Assembly (NCBI GenBank): GCA_018105865.1
Contig: CM030872.1
Span: 8,778,516-8,842,515, forward strand
Direction: 5' to 3'
Length of the DNA stretch: 64,000 bases
DNA from: Metaphire vulgaris
Lineage: Eukaryota > Annelida > Clitellata > Crassiclitellata > Megascolecidae
Part shown: piece by piece, positions 1 through 22,243 of the stretch
How the letters are laid out: the number at the start of each line of letters is the position of its first letter
Position numbering within the stretch: the stretch's first letter is position 1
Position numbers and translations under genes: made by a program
The notes under the pieces: generated by a model
The model's database searches: none
The model's input: only the letters and a program-made list of their open reading frames with translations
What the model was told of the DNA's origin: nothing

Positions 1-2840
1 CCCTGCAAAAAGGTACCTAAGCGCCAATAGACCAATAGGAACGGCGCATTCTGTCACGTGACGGACCTTTAACTGGCTGACAACAGCATAACAACTCATT
101 TAAGCGTTAAAAGTGGTCTTTTTGCACGTATAGTAGATTAAAATCGTGAAAATGGATACTAAAAAGCAGAAATTAAGTAGAAAACGGAGTAGGACACCAT
201 CTGAGTGGCAGCGAAACAAGAGAAAAGTGTGTCGAGCTAAAGGAGACGAGTATACAACGACGCGAGGTAAGTTATTTACAGTACCACACAGATTTTTGGA
301 CTAATAAATGCTCTATATAAATAATATTTCGGCTTAAGAAACTAAATCCTAATGTCTAGTGTTATTAAAAGAGAACCTAAATGCTCTTTCTAATAGATGT
401 AGCATAGTTGAGGAGGGTGCGATGCTACTTTGCAGAACGGCCTTAGCATGTTTGGGATTATTATTATTATTATTATTATTATTATTTCTAGATGATTTAT
501 TAAACGCTATAACATAGCTAGAGCTAAAATCAAGAGCGATTTACAGATGTTCATATGATGCGCGAAATAAGTGTGTCTTGAGGGCAGTCGCAAACGCCTC
601 GAAGGTTGTGATAGATGTCACTGAGGCGGGAAGAGAGATGAAATGAAGATGAGAGAAGAAGGGATGCATTGCATAACAAAATGAATAAAACTTCAGGTTA
701 AATTTTTGTTTCTTGTTTAATTGATTTCAATTTCTTATCTTAAAACTATTTTATTTTGATAAATATATATTACTATTTAATCATATAATTTTAAATATCA
801 GGGAAGAAGGTGGCTGCAAGGAAGACAGGAGAAAGCTGCATGTGTCCAAAAGCTTGTTTTGAGAATGTTGGTGCAGAAGAATTGGCTGTTCTGTTGAAGG
901 AGTTCAATGAGCTTGGAAACTATGTCGTGCAAAATGTTCATCTCTATTCTTTAATATCAGCAACTGATGTTAAGCGAAAAAGAACAATAAATGAGAAATC
1001 AAGACGCACTTGCACGTTCGTTTACAGCATTAAGGTAAAAGGTAGAACTGTCATTGTATGTCAGAAAGCTTTCATATCTATTCATGGCATATCTATCAAG
1101 CGCCTTAAAAGGTTGCAAAAATCATGTGTGGGTGGTCAGTCAGTAGCTCCACTGGATAAACGTGGCAGACACACAAATCGTGCAAACAGACGAGATCCAT
1201 CCAAAGTAGAATCATTGAAGAAGCATATTGAATCATTTCCAAGGTATACTTCACATTATTCCAGGAAGAATAATCCAAATGTGACATATTTGTCTCCAAT
1301 GCTAAGTATACGAAAAATGTATGAACTTTATGTAAAACAATGTGAAGAAAACAATGAACAGCCAGCGACTCGGAGAACATATCAATCATGATATATTTGT
1401 ATCTGAATATAACATATGTTTTCATTTCCCTCGCAGTGACACTTGCGACAAATGTGATAAATTCCTTGCTCAGATCCAGAGCACAGACAGTGAATGACAA
1501 AGGACTTTATTGACTCAGGAGAGAGATCTTCATGTCAGAAAAGCAGAAAATGGATTTGCCTCTTTAAAGCAAGACACTGCGAACAGTAAACTTGGAGAAA
1601 GTAATACAGATGTAATAACATTTGATCTTCAACAAACACTTCCTCTTCCAAACATCTCGACTGGAATTGCGTTTTACTGTCGTCAACTTTGGCTTTACAA
1701 CCTTGGTATACACATCTGCAAGACAGATGATGCCTACATGATGACCTGGGTAGAGGGACAAGCCAGACGTGGATCAGATGAGGTATGTTCACGTTTGTTG
1801 AAAGCTTTTGAACAACTGGAACGCTCAGACAATCTTATTGCATATAGTGATGGATGTGGTGGACAGAACAAAAACTGGACTTTAATCATGTTTTGGCATT
1901 TTGTCATAAAGAAAGGATTGTATAAATCTGTTGACCGTAAGTTTATGGTGAGTGGACACAGCTACTTAGCATCTGACAGAGACTTTGCCCTAATAGAGAA
2001 AGCAAAAAGGAGGCATGACAGTTTATTTCTACCCAGTGATTACCATGATATGATGAAAACAGCTCGGCCAAATAGACCATTTTATGTTGAAGAGATGAAA
2101 AAAGAGGATTTCAAAGACTTCAAAGAAACTATCGGCAAGAAACTCAACAAATCCACCAAGTATGCTGATCGTCAAAAGGTAGAAATCAGAAAAATTCACT
2201 GGATCCACATTGACAAGGATAAACCTTTCACAGTGATGGTTCGTTATACTCATAATGAGCTCGAAAGTTGGAAAATCCTCAGCCTCCGTAAAAAAGGAAA
2301 AGAAACTAATATTGCTCTGAAAAACAAATACACCAAAGCAGTACCCATAAAAAGTGCAAAACTTAAAGATCTGAAGAAATTAATGGAATACATACCTCGT
2401 CGTCGTCATAGTTTTTATACTGGATTATTATCACCACCTGATGATGTAGCAGTTGAGGACAATGAATCTGACATGGATGTATATGCAAGCGATATCAGTG
2501 GTTATGACAGTGACTAAAAAACTCATTCAATGCTCTATGATCATCAGTTTGTTTATGTTTTTTTAAGTATTTGCTTTCTTAATGGATGACCTCATGAAAC
2601 TGGAATTTGACTCCAGTGTTACGATTTTTCCAAAGATTTGTAATTTTCAAGAAATGATGGAATACATAATAGTTGATATAAAGTGCTCAAATATTTTCAA
2701 TTCTTTGTTTAGCTGCATATTATGGATAGCAATCAATAACAGTTAAGTATCAATAAGGTTTTTTCAAAAATTTATGATGTTTGCATTTAGTTATTTTTCT
2801 ACATTCTTCGTTTGTGGCACTTAGTACCCTTTTTGCATGG
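1..2840 (+). mobile_element. Decayed DNA transposon with imperfect terminal inverted repeats
   Basis: Bases 1-20 and 2821-2840 are imperfect inverted repeats: CCCTGCAAAAAGG at the left pairs with CCTTTTTGCATGG at the right, and a few more bases continue with one small indel. Between them lies one plus-strand transposase-like gene with an intron. The left repeat begins at the first base of the window, so the true left end and any target-site duplication cannot be seen. The intron carries a short (ATT)n tract near 457-486. Superfamily is not assigned: the protein has an RNase-H-like acidic pattern but I could not match it to a named superfamily. Confidence 0.7.
152..2517 (+). pseudogene. Transposase-like gene, two exons, broken by a frameshift and a stop
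   Basis: Exon 1 is 152-266, starts MDTKKQKLSRKRSRTPSEW and is basic. The donor is gtaagt at 267 and the acceptor cag ends at 801. Exon 2 from 802 continues in frame (GKKVAARKTGESC). The first frame ends at TGA 1389-1391, but conserved-looking coding resumes from 1393 in another frame (FHFPRSDTCDKCDKF, a CxxC pair). It then meets an in-frame TGA at 1495-1497 and runs on to TAA at 2515-2517. The later part has YSDGCGGQNKNW and GHSYLASDRDFALIE, a pattern seen in a family of uncharacterised transposase-like invertebrate proteins (probably the DUF7869 type; not checked). The acidic residues in these motifs are candidates for a DDE-type catalytic set. One frameshift plus one stop make this copy inactive. 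I did not repair it. Confidence 0.75.
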
Positions 2841-3308
2841 AGCCCTTCATTTTACAAAAGGGTCATCGCCAATACATGACTTGTATAATATATTTAGCGT
2901 CGTCCGTAAAATACCTGACAAGCGGGGAAAAGTAGGCATGATCACCACTTTTTAAACACTTGGCACATGGTTTATTATGGTCGCGAACTTAATTAATAAT
3001 TATTTAGCCATATGCAATTTTTTTTCTTTCTTTGCACGAAGTAAAATTGCCCAAAAGTTAGTTACCGGTAATTGAGAAATTTTTGCCCAGGAGAAATTTC
3101 ATGTGCACACGGACCCTCAAGAATTAGAAGGAACATTAGTTACTATAGGGGTTTGTTTTGTTCTGGTAGTAGAATTAAGTGGTGGGTTTCCTTCAGTCAT
3201 TTTTAATATTGTATGCCTAATGTAGGCCCCTAATTGTAGAATTCTATGATATGCAGTTTTGATGTAGGCCAAGAGTTTCTGCAATTTATACATATACCGA
3301 GTTAATGT
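2841..3308. other. Intergenic, no gene seen
   Basis: AT-rich single-copy-looking sequence between the transposon and the next MITE. Nothing coding was recognised on either strand. Confidence 0.5.
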
Positions 3309-3316
3309 ATGACTGA

Positions 3317-3916
3317 CAGTGGCGTATTTAGAATTTTGGTAAGGGGGGGCAGCCCATGGCTCGCGCTTTGCGCTCGCCTATAATGGGGGTCAGGGTGAAA
3401 GCCCCCCGAAGCTGGCGACAATTGAAAATTTTCCACATTAATTTTTTCAGAAAATATGCATGATTATGTTCTTTACATCAACATGTGCAAGCCACCTTTA
3501 TTGGAGAAAAAATGGAATTCTGTGGGCTGTGACTAAACCCTGTATGCATATTAGGCTGAAAATGTAAGTGCTTGTAGGGGGTTAACTTTTTTTATAAAAT
3601 ACACAACACAACTGATGGAGAGACAGCAGTTGCAATTTCTGGCATTGCAACTGTTTAACCCCTTGAATCCCCTTTGAATTCCACTCATTCAATAATTCTT
3701 ATAAGTCCCAACGCTGGGGTGGCAAGATTATAAAATTAAGATTATGGTTTAATTATAAGACCTGAGGCATATACTTGAAATTCTTGAACTAACTTTCTGT
3801 ACGTACGTGGGGCAACTACAGCACTTGCTTGGCCAGAATGGATGGGTCAGGACAGGCTAGGCCAAGACCAAAAGGGGGGCCATGGCCCAAATGGCCCAAT
3901 GGTAAATACGCCACTG
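3317..3916. mobile_element. hAT-like non-autonomous element, 600 bp
   Basis: The ends are inverted repeats (CAGTGGCGTATTTA and TAAATACGCCACTG). They are flanked by a perfect 8-bp target-site duplication, ATGACTGA, at 3309-3316 and 3917-3924. It has no transposase ORF. Confidence 0.8.
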
Positions 3917-4204
3917 ATGACTGACTGTGATTAAGTCATGGGCTTGGCCTAAACGCCAATACTACAAATTAGATCTGTGGACTTCAGACGAAGGAAGACC
4001 AAATCCAGAGGCGTCATTTGGGGGGCGTGCCCCTCCCCCAAGGAAATGAACAAATAATGTATAATGTATTAAGTATGAAATGTGCAAAAATTGGCCAAAA
4101 ATTTCACAAATTTACAAAATTGCCAAAATTGCCCAAAATTTTCTCGTCCCAAGAAAATTGTCACTACTGGCTAAGTCTATTTGCGAGTTTCATTGATTCC
4201 ATAT

Positions 4205-4305
4205 GCGTGTCCTGAGATGAATAGTCCTCCTGATGAAACGTCCTGAGATGAATAGTCCTTGAGATGAATCGTCCTGAGATGAATCGTCCTGAGATGAAAC
4301 GTCCG
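4205..4305. repeat. Short minisatellite, 15-20 bp unit
   Basis: The motif cgtcctgagatgaat is repeated about five to six times with small changes. Confidence 0.7.
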
Positions 4306-5090
4306 GATACCGTCGACGAATAAATGCCCTGCTCTTTGAACATATAGGGAGATACAGTTGTCGCTACTCGCATCCTACAGAACCAGAGCTGCAGCAAGAA
4401 CAACATGGCGATAGAATCCCCAACTCCTCCCCCTCCGTGCCTTATCAATTAAAGGCGGTTTCATTCAAACCTTTGTCCCGCCGAGCGCAACCGCCGGGGA
4501 CGAACAGACAACGAGCATTCAGCCCCATAGTTCATAGGCCAAGGCATTTACCTACTCAGCATCCAACGACACGTATTTAAATAGGCCAAGGAACATTTCA
4601 ATTCGATGACGTCATTATTCGAGTGCTATTATTAGCAAATGACGGAGGATAGACAACGTGTCAAGATCTTTATTGCTATTATGACGTCATATATCATTAT
4701 AACGAGCATTGGCGGTAGCCTTGATGCGCCAGCCCCTATTCCTGGATCCTGGCGACGCCACTGAGAATGAGCTAGGTTCTTGTGAAGTTGGTGACCGGAA
4801 CCCGGCTGTCGTAAATGGTCGGTGCCTGAAGTATAATTCCGAAGGTTCCGACCAAACAGGCGGTTGTGAAAATCCAGAGAAAGAGTCGGTCCAAGACCAG
4901 GGCAACATACTTCCAGTCCTCTTTGATCTAACAACACAACGTATAATCGATTTGTAAAACGACAGACTGATCGCTGTAGAGTACAACTTTATTATAACGC
5001 AGTTAGCTGGTCAATAACTGAAACCACACTAATTAATAATTATCAGAGAATCAGTTTGAGGATTTAAAAATTATAGGGAAAAACTAGGCC
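4306..5090. other. Stretch without recognised gene
   Basis: It holds short overlapping ORFs on both strands and no protein resemblance. The expected TM4 exon of the neighbouring receptor was looked for on the minus strand here and not found. Confidence 0.45.
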
Positions 5091-5099
5091 ATTGGACGT

Positions 5100-5410
5100 A
5101 GAGTTATTGCAGTGGCGTGCAGAGAAGAGAGCGGTGGGAGCCTGGGGTCAAGTCGATAAAAATTGTTTGGCGAGCAAAAAGGTCGCCGAGACAATTTTAG
5201 CGCTCCCACCTGGTCGGCGCCCTGGGTCACCGCCCATGGATATTTTTACACCCCCTAACACCCTCAACTTGAGACCGACACCCCCAACACTTCCCCAATT
5301 TCAGCTATGAGATGACCTTTTTTGCTTGTCAGACTTTTTCGGCAGAGGACCCCCATAATTTACCGACACCCCCCCCCACAATTGATAATCCTAGAAATAA
5401 CCCAGATCAC
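5100..5410. repeat. Dispersed C-rich repeat, copy 1
   Basis: It begins near a CAGTGGCGT motif and contains the blocks 'ttttacaccccctaac' and 'gcttgtcagactttttcggc', followed by 'taatcctagaaataaccc'. The same block order recurs at about 18040-18225 and 21225-21560, so it is an interspersed element. Confidence 0.6.
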
Positions 5411-5464
5411 CGATCCGCCTGCCCCCACCTCTCCACGCACGCTTCTGGCGAGAAGTCATCTTAC

Positions 5465-15278
<9,814 letters not shown>

Positions 15279-15499
15279 CTGTACATCGGCAAAAACGTAA
15301 CGTATAATGTAAAGTAGAACTTCCTTATAACGGACTCGGTTATACAGTACCGCAATGTATACGGTGTTCAGCGTGTTGGTACTAGGTATAGCGTAGGGGC
15401 CTACCTACAGGGCCGCCGAGAGGGGACAGGGGGAGAAATGCGCAGGGACCCGGGCCGGGGCGGTGGTGATGCAGTAGCAGCAACCTGAATCCTGAAAAA

Positions 15500-15690
15500 G
15501 ACTGCAGGGTTGTTGACAATGACTCAACCCTCAAGGCCAGGACCGGGAACAAGGACTCAACCCTCAAGGCCAAGGCCAGAACCAAGGACTCAACCCTCAA
15601 GGCCAAGGCCAGAGAACCAAGGACTTGAAACGTAATTGTCCTTAAGGAGTCCTTAAGGCCAGGACCAAGACCAAGGACTAACACCCCTGA
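15500..15690. repeat. Minisatellite of about 40 bp
   Basis: The block aaggactcaaccctcaaggc recurs at least three times, followed by related aaggaccaagg sequence. Confidence 0.75.
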
Positions 15691-15721
15691 AAGACTGAAA
15701 AGCAAAAATAGTCATCATGAG

Positions 15722-15767
15722 CATAGGGGACCCGGTGACTGTAAGGAGGCCCGGGTCCCCTATGCAT
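15722..15767. repeat. Inverted repeat / hairpin
   Basis: GCATAGGGGACCCG pairs with CGGGTCCCCTATGC, 14-bp arms around a short loop. Confidence 0.75.
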
Positions 15768-15997
15768 GTTGGATGGATGTTAATACATGGTCATGCGACC
15801 ACGTATTAAAATCCTGAAAGAGAAAAGACCGACCAGCAAAGTAAATGGATATCATCAGTTTTTCGCACTTGTTAGGGGTCCGTGATTGTCCTTCTGCACA
15901 GGGGCCCGGAATATCTCTCAGCGGGCCTGCGTACCTCGGATATAGCGTAGTACGTGTTAATTTACAGATCCGCTATAGTTAGCCTACGTTATGATAG

Positions 15998-16301
15998 CAG
16001 TGGCGGTTCCACGTGGGGGATGAGTGGAGATGCATCCCCCACCGGACTTTTTTAGTTGCCTGTGAAACCTATTTTTGGGTACAAGTCTAGTAAAACTACG
16101 GGGAAAACTGCGGATGCCCTTTTTCTGCTTGTCAACCTATTTTTTGGGTAAAAGTGTAGTAAAATTAGAGGTAAAATTCCCGTTTGTAAGCCTTTTCGGC
16201 AAAGTTTATTGATTTTTCCTTCTATTTCCACCCCCCACCAACTTCGTACGAATTCATTCCACCCAATCCCCCCCCACAAAGAAATCCTGGAACCGCCACT
16301 G
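15998..16301. mobile_element. hAT-like MITE, family B (copy 1)
   Basis: Inverted ends CAGTGGCGGTTCCA and TGGAACCGCCACTG, with a 7 of 8 target-site duplication (TATGATAG / TATGACAG) at 15990-15997 and 16302-16309. Confidence 0.85.
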
Positions 16302-16617
16302 TATGACAGAGTTATTCATATTTGCATGTTTGTAAGTTAGAACGTAGAAAATTCTGCTGACCGTATTTTCCAATGATGGTGAACCACGTAAGCGTAGTGA
16401 CCGCCGCGCAGGACACGTAGCGACCGCAGCCCATCCTCGTTGCCACAGTAACCGTTGCTAAGGCAGATGTAGTTCATTTGACGTCATCAGGTCTTCTTAG
16501 CAACCACGAGGGTACTGCCTTCCAACTGGAAAAATTATCCAAAAACACAAGTTAGGCGTCATATACTTGGCCATAGTACTTGGTACTCGGTACATGGTAG
16601 ATCTATTTGGTACATGG

Positions 16618-16649
<32 letters not shown>

Positions 16650-16705
16650 CTTTGATGGCGCCACTATCATATTGCCCAGGAGTAACCATTCCACAGGTAC
16701 AAGCT

Positions 16706-17730
16706 ATTCGGCAGGACTTTCAATTGTTATGTCCCTCGTTCTCGTACAGTCGTTCGCGTTAGTGTGTAGTATGGAATGGCTGGGAGTGCTCTATTTCGAA
16801 CCATCTAGATCAGCGGTTCTCAACCTGTGGGTCGCGACCCCCAAGGGGGTCGAATGACGATTTGCCAGGGGGTCGCCGGAGACCTTCAGAAATATAGGGT
16901 TGTCCCTTTTATTGTTATTGCGCAAAATTTACTCATTTTAACATGGAAAAAGACTGATGAGCAAAAAAAGGACATCAGCTAATTTTAAGATGTAAAAAAG
17001 GCTGACAAGCAAAAAAAGAAAAAAAAGGTCGTCAAGAAATTTTATTCTGCAGGGGCCCGAATTTCTCTCGGCGGGCCTGGTTGGGGGTCGCCACATCATG
17101 GGAATTGAATTAAAAGGGTCGCGGCACTATAAAGGTTGAGAACCGCTGATCTAGATCGAAATTGATAATGATATTATTGATTATTCTTGCAAAGGTTAAA
17201 GCAATTAAGAAGGAACAAGAGGAAAATGTGGATTTTGTCGGAGAATTTCTTCAAATCTATTCGATTTTTACATATGTGTAACCCTCTATTCAACAGACCT
17301 TTAATTGGTTTCTCTCATACAGCGAATTAGGGCCTAATTATAAAACTTGTTCTTGATGTGTATAAAACCTGTTGTACAGTACAACGAACCAGATATCTTA
17401 ATACGCGGCTCTTCCCTCGATCGCCCTATACGAGACATTTCAGAAGATATTCGGCAGGACTTTCATTTAGTTTATGTCCCTCGTTCTCGTACAGTCGCTA
17501 GCGTTAGTGTATAGTATTAAATGACTGGGAGGTGCCAAATTTTGAGAGCTGGAGATCGAAATTAAGCTGCAAAATATTTATTATTGTTGCATATATTGAA
17601 GAAATTATGTTAGAGACAAACGAAAATATGTTTTTGCCGGAAAATTTCTCTCCAATATACTGAAATTTTTACGTATCTATACACCCACTGTTCAATAGGC
17701 TTTACATTGTCTTCTGCCGTATATACCGCG
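16706..17730. repeat. Diverged tandem duplication
   Basis: The sequence from about 16706 (ttcggcaggactttcaatt, then tccctcgttctcgtacagtc) recurs from about 17449. Later blocks correspond as well, for example aaatgtggattttgtcggag with atatgtttttgccgg. The left copy is interrupted by the hAT element at 16811-17148. Function unknown. Confidence 0.75.
16811..17148. mobile_element. hAT-Charlie-like non-autonomous element, 338 bp
   Basis: Ends CAGCGGTTCTCAACC and GGTTGAGAACCGCTG are inverted repeats. They are flanked by a perfect 8-bp duplication ATCTAGAT at 16803-16810 and 17149-17156. The terminus resembles that of vertebrate hAT-Charlie/MER5-type elements. Confidence 0.88.
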
Positions 17731-18040
17731 TAAAAGCTTCACAGACTTTGTTGCTAACAGCCAAACTTGACGCAACTCTTGAGTATCTTGTATATGCTAA
17801 AATTTTAGCGATTATGTGGGGGCCGGTCCAGCAGCCATTAAACACCCCCTTGGCTCAATTTCTAGTGAACATATGTTCGCTGAAATTGCTTTGCTAGTTA
17901 GAACTTTTTACGAATGCTTACCTTCAAATTCCTCTTTGCAAGCACAGTGTTGGTCTGACGTCCTCTAGATCTACGCGCTTGTCAATTTTGCGAGAAAAGC
18001 TCAGTAAAGCTTCGGACTTATTCCTCTGATTCACTCTGTT
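17731..18040. other. Stretch without recognised gene
   Basis: Nothing was recognised on either strand. Confidence 0.4.
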
Positions 18041-18225
18041 CAGGGATATGTTTACACCCCCCTAACACCCCCATTTGAGATCGACACCCCCCCCCCAAAA
18101 AAAAAAAATTGATAATGTGACAATGGTATGCATACAAAATGCATACTAATTAGCTCCGGACGCCCCCCCCCCCCATTTGAGGTCGACACCCCAAATTCAC
18201 AATCCTAGAAATATCCCTGACTCTG
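18040..18225. repeat. Dispersed C-rich repeat, copy 2
   Basis: It shares the blocks 'tttacaccccc', 'taacaccccca' and 'aatcctagaaata' with 5100-5410 and 21225-21560. Confidence 0.55.
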
Positions 18226-18584
18226 TTGACAGCGAGGTCTCCTTCGCAAATCGTTTTTCAACGAAATCCTGCCTCTCTCAGTCGGAAAAAGTCGTCGTTA
18301 TTTTCGTATTTTTAAAATAAGTAAACAGAAACATTAACTGCCCGGTGAATGTGAGCCTATAGAGTCAGATTTATAACCGATTCAGCGCTGCTCGATTTCG
18401 CTTAGGAAACTGTCTGAGGCCACAGTATTCTGAATCAGTCAGAAGCAAACACCATGTCCGTTCTCGCCGTATAATGCGCGTCTGCTCCGATCGGTTTAAG
18501 ATTTCGTTCCATTTCGCCAACGGATAATGCTTCAAGAGAAACGTCAAAGGGATATTAATACCACGTACGGAGGGGAGGGAGGGA

Positions 18585-18983
18585 GGAAAAGAGAGAGGGA
18601 AAGAGAGAAACAGACAGAAAGACAGATAGAGACAGACAGACAGAGACTGAGACAGAGACAGAGACAGAGAGAAAGACAGAGAGGCAGAGGCAGAGATAAG
18701 AGAGACAGACAGAGACAGAGCGAGGCAGAGACAGATAGAAAGACAAAGAGAGGCAGAGGCATGGAGGCAAAGACGAGAGAGTGAGAGAGAGACAGAGACA
18801 GAGCGATACAGACACAGAGAGAAAGGCCAGGAAAAGCAGAGGCAGAGAAGCAGAGAGATGAGACAGACAGACAGAAAGAAAGAAAGACAGATCGAGACAG
18901 AGACAGAGAGAAAGACAACGAGAGGCAGAGGCAGAGGCAGGGAGAGAAAGAAAGAGAGAAAGAGAGAGAGAGAGAGAGAGAGC
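18585..18983. repeat. Long GA/CAGA-rich simple repeat
   Basis: About 400 bp of purine-rich gagacagagaca-type sequence. Long charged or serine/leucine-rich ORFs in it are artefacts. Confidence 0.92.
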
Positions 18984-19009
18984 CCGAATATAGCCTTTTT
19001 TCTCATGCG

Positions 19010-19330
19010 TCTATTTCATCCACTCCGCCCAATGCGTTGGCAATGGTCGACATTGGAATCCCTTGCGTGTCCGTCCGGGGCAGAGCTATAGTCCTGCTAA
19101 TACAACGGGATCGGAGAGACGGAGACGCCGGCGCCCGGCCCTGCCCGGAGACGGTCGCCGGTCGGTCAGCGAGGAATAGGAAGACGGGGGTGATTTGGGA
19201 CATGTCCCTGATTTGGGAGGGGGGTTGGAGAGTGGGGGCGACGCCGTCGCCGCGACGAAATTAGACCATCGGTCACCGACGTCGCAACGGAGACGCGGAG
19301 CAGTCTCAATCCACTTGCGCGCACTGCGCC
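19010..19330. other. CpG-rich segment without recognised gene
   Basis: Dense CpG just past the GA repeat, with short ORFs on both strands. It is possibly regulatory, with no protein resemblance. Confidence 0.3.
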
Positions 19331-19500
19331 GAGATAGGTGAGTGAATAAGTGAGACTGTCGCCGAGGGTGTCCCGTGGGTCGATGCGTTCAACAGGTTTC
19401 AATTCCAGAGTCTCACATCGGCGACTCAGTATAGAGGAACAACAGTTCATAAAAAGCGCAAAATCTGTGTCTGTCATTATTACTATTATCAGAGAATTTA

Positions 19501-19770
<270 letters not shown>

Positions 19771-20130
19771 TCAGCCAGATACTTGTCTACACACAGTGTA
19801 ATGGTGCGATTTGTATAGCGCCATTTGTATAACTCGACAACGCAGATACGATATCGCAGTTTTGGTGATCGTATCCAGTAAGCAATGTATTAGCTTTTTA
19901 TGACCTGTCCTACGATGTTCAGGACAGGGCGATTCAAACTCGTTTTCAGAGACAGGCTTAGGGTTAACTGCAACATATCTCACATTTATGCTGTCTGTCC
20001 TCTTCTCTGACCCTTCTTATACCAGAAAATTTGGTACTGATGAGCTGCAACGTATATCAAATATCAACATAAGCGTAAATTTCTATTAGACCTCTAAGCT
20101 CTAGACTCGAGGCCCCCTTACTATTTCAGA

Positions 20131-20317
20131 CAGTGGCGGCTCTAGGATTTGGCAAGTGGGGAGGCCGTTGGGGTGGCAACTTCTAATCATGGGGTCCAAC
20201 CATTTGTTGTTTAATGTATGTAGCATTAAGTATATAGGGTCCCAACTGTTGGGGCCACTGGGGCCCAGGCACTCAATGGGAGGACGGCCCTCTGGCCCCC
20301 CGGTGGAGCCGCCACTG
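20131..20317. mobile_element. hAT-like MITE, family C (copy 1)
   Basis: Ends CAGTGGCGGCTC and GAGCCGCCACTG, with a perfect 8-bp duplication ATTTCAGA at 20123-20130 and 20318-20325. Confidence 0.9.
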
Positions 20318-20646
20318 ATTTCAGAGGAGGCAGCCAATGATATTTTTACTGTGAGAAAATTTGAAACAAGAGTTTTAGAACGTCTGAATTAGCAATATTA
20401 TAGTCTCTGCGAAAGCATACTTCGTCCACTTCCAACCCAACCCAACTCAACCAATATGGGTTCACCCGACCCATGGACATCTCTCGGTCAACTGCCCGTC
20501 AAAAATAAAAGTCCAGAGCTTTTCTGTCGGCTTTCCATCACTTTCTAAACAACTTATTCTCGTCCAACTGCGGGTGTCCGCGGTCGTTAATTTTACGGGC
20601 CGGGCAGCCGGAGATAAACCGACGATGATTCCGACTCTGGCATCAC

Positions 20647-20725
20647 GAGACAATTTCACGACGACGCACATAAACATCGTGACCAATGAAGCCGTTCCTA
20701 TCTTGAAATATCCGACCATCAACAT
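20647..20725 (-). CDS. Tentative signal-peptide exon of the nAChR gene
   Basis: ATG at 20725 opens a hydrophobic segment (MLMVGYFKIGTASLVTMFM then CVVVKLS). It reaches a phase-1 gtgatg donor at 20646, the phase that the 146-bp receptor exon needs. It is 5.4 kb upstream on the same strand, in CpG-rich sequence. The donor is not strong, another phase-1 donor lies further on, and no homology supports it. Confidence 0.25.
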
Positions 20726-21224
20726 CGCCTCTGCTGTCAAGTTACAGTAGAACTTCGTTATAGCGTACTCAGCGGGTCCAGAGATGTCCAAGTTCATGGG
20801 TTGGGCCAGACTTTTCCATATTAATTAGTGCTTTTTTTCTAGAAAAAAGGTGCCGGGACGCATCTTCTGTAAATTCTGTGATATAAGTTAGCCTAACAGA
20901 TCATAAGTTATAGTCAGTCACAGCCTGGAAAAGCTATGAAAATAATTAAAATAATTCACAGCCTGGAAAAGCTATAAAAATAATTAAAATAATTAAATTT
21001 AATTAATAAAAATTAAAAATTCATAAAATTCGGGAGAAAAATGTTCCGGCGTGTTCCGGCAGAAAAAAGCACTGATATGAATGGTGGATTGGGTTGGGTC
21101 ATGGTTTTAGAAATGTGTAATGTAGTACGGTGAGTTGGGTTGAGTTGGGTCAACGTCGTGATTCGTAATAGTAATAATTATACAAACCCGTGATTGCTTT
21201 TTTGAGTGGAAGTAGGTTGTGGGA

Positions 21225-21560
21225 TTTGCGCAAAACCGTTGAGAAATTTGGGGGCGGGGTGGTGTATGACTATTGGGACAGTATCGATATAGTGTACATG
21301 GACGTGATTGCCCCAAGAAAATGCCGATGTGTCCAGCGATATTTTTACACCCCCCAACACGCCCACCCCAAACTCGAGACTGGCACCCCCAAACACCCAC
21401 CCCAATCTCAGCTATGGGATGACCGTTTTTGCCTGTCAGACTTTTTTGGCAGGAGACCCCCAGAATTTACCGACCTCCCAAATTGATAATCCCAGAAATA
21501 ACCCTGGCTGTATCCCATCCCCCTCTATTCTGCAACCCTGGCTACGCCACTGTACAGAAC
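21225..21560. repeat. Dispersed C-rich repeat, copy 3
   Basis: It contains 'tttttacaccccccaacacg', 'cagacttttttggcagg' and 'aatcccagaaataaccctgg', and ends ctggctacgccactg. Confidence 0.6.
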
Positions 21561-21997
21561 CAAATTCGTAAAATAGCTTGATCGTTAGACATTAGCCAAA
21601 CCAAATGTAGAAACAATGACTCTTAAATACTGTCGGTATAAAAGGCGGCAACAGCAGGCAGGTGCGATGACGTCATCGCGTGCACCAACCACCCCCACGC
21701 CACCCCACTTCACGTCCCCAACCCGCAGTCGCTGTAATCAGCGCAGTGGATCGCATCGTCGTAAGCGTGCAATTTGCATTTCCCGTCGGCGAAAATGAGA
21801 GAGATTAAGCGAACACATGGACAAACGTGTTATCCTCTTTTTCAGGGACGCCGTAAATTCATCCAAAAACATCGATTCTCTGCGATCGACGTAAGCAGTA
21901 TGGTTCGCACGTAACCGCTCACAGAGAACCGATTTCATTTGTAGCACAAATGTGCATGGGAGAACCTTTATAGAAGATCATATACAGGAGCTGCATT

Positions 21998-21998
21998 G

Positions 21999-22056
<58 letters not shown>

Positions 22057-22192
22057 AATTACAACAACAACTACTACTACTACTACTACTACAGCTACTA
22101 CTACTAGCTACTACTACTACTGCTGCTGCTTTTGCTACTAGGACTACCACTACTACGGTACTGCCACCACCACTACTATATATTATTATTAT

Positions 22193-22243
<51 letters not shown>

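Noticed and set aside
1422..1436. A pyrimidine-rich cag at about 1435 as a second intron acceptor in the transposase-like gene
   Set aside because: The sequence on both sides reads as continuous conserved protein (FHFPRSDTCDKC), so it is coding and not an intron end.
1105..1500. Minus-strand ORF of 131 codons
   Set aside because: Shadow of the transposase-like gene, whose plus-strand frames carry the conserved motifs.
18371..19006. 211-codon ORF rich in Ser/Leu
   Set aside because: It lies across the GA/CT simple repeat and has no domain-like composition.
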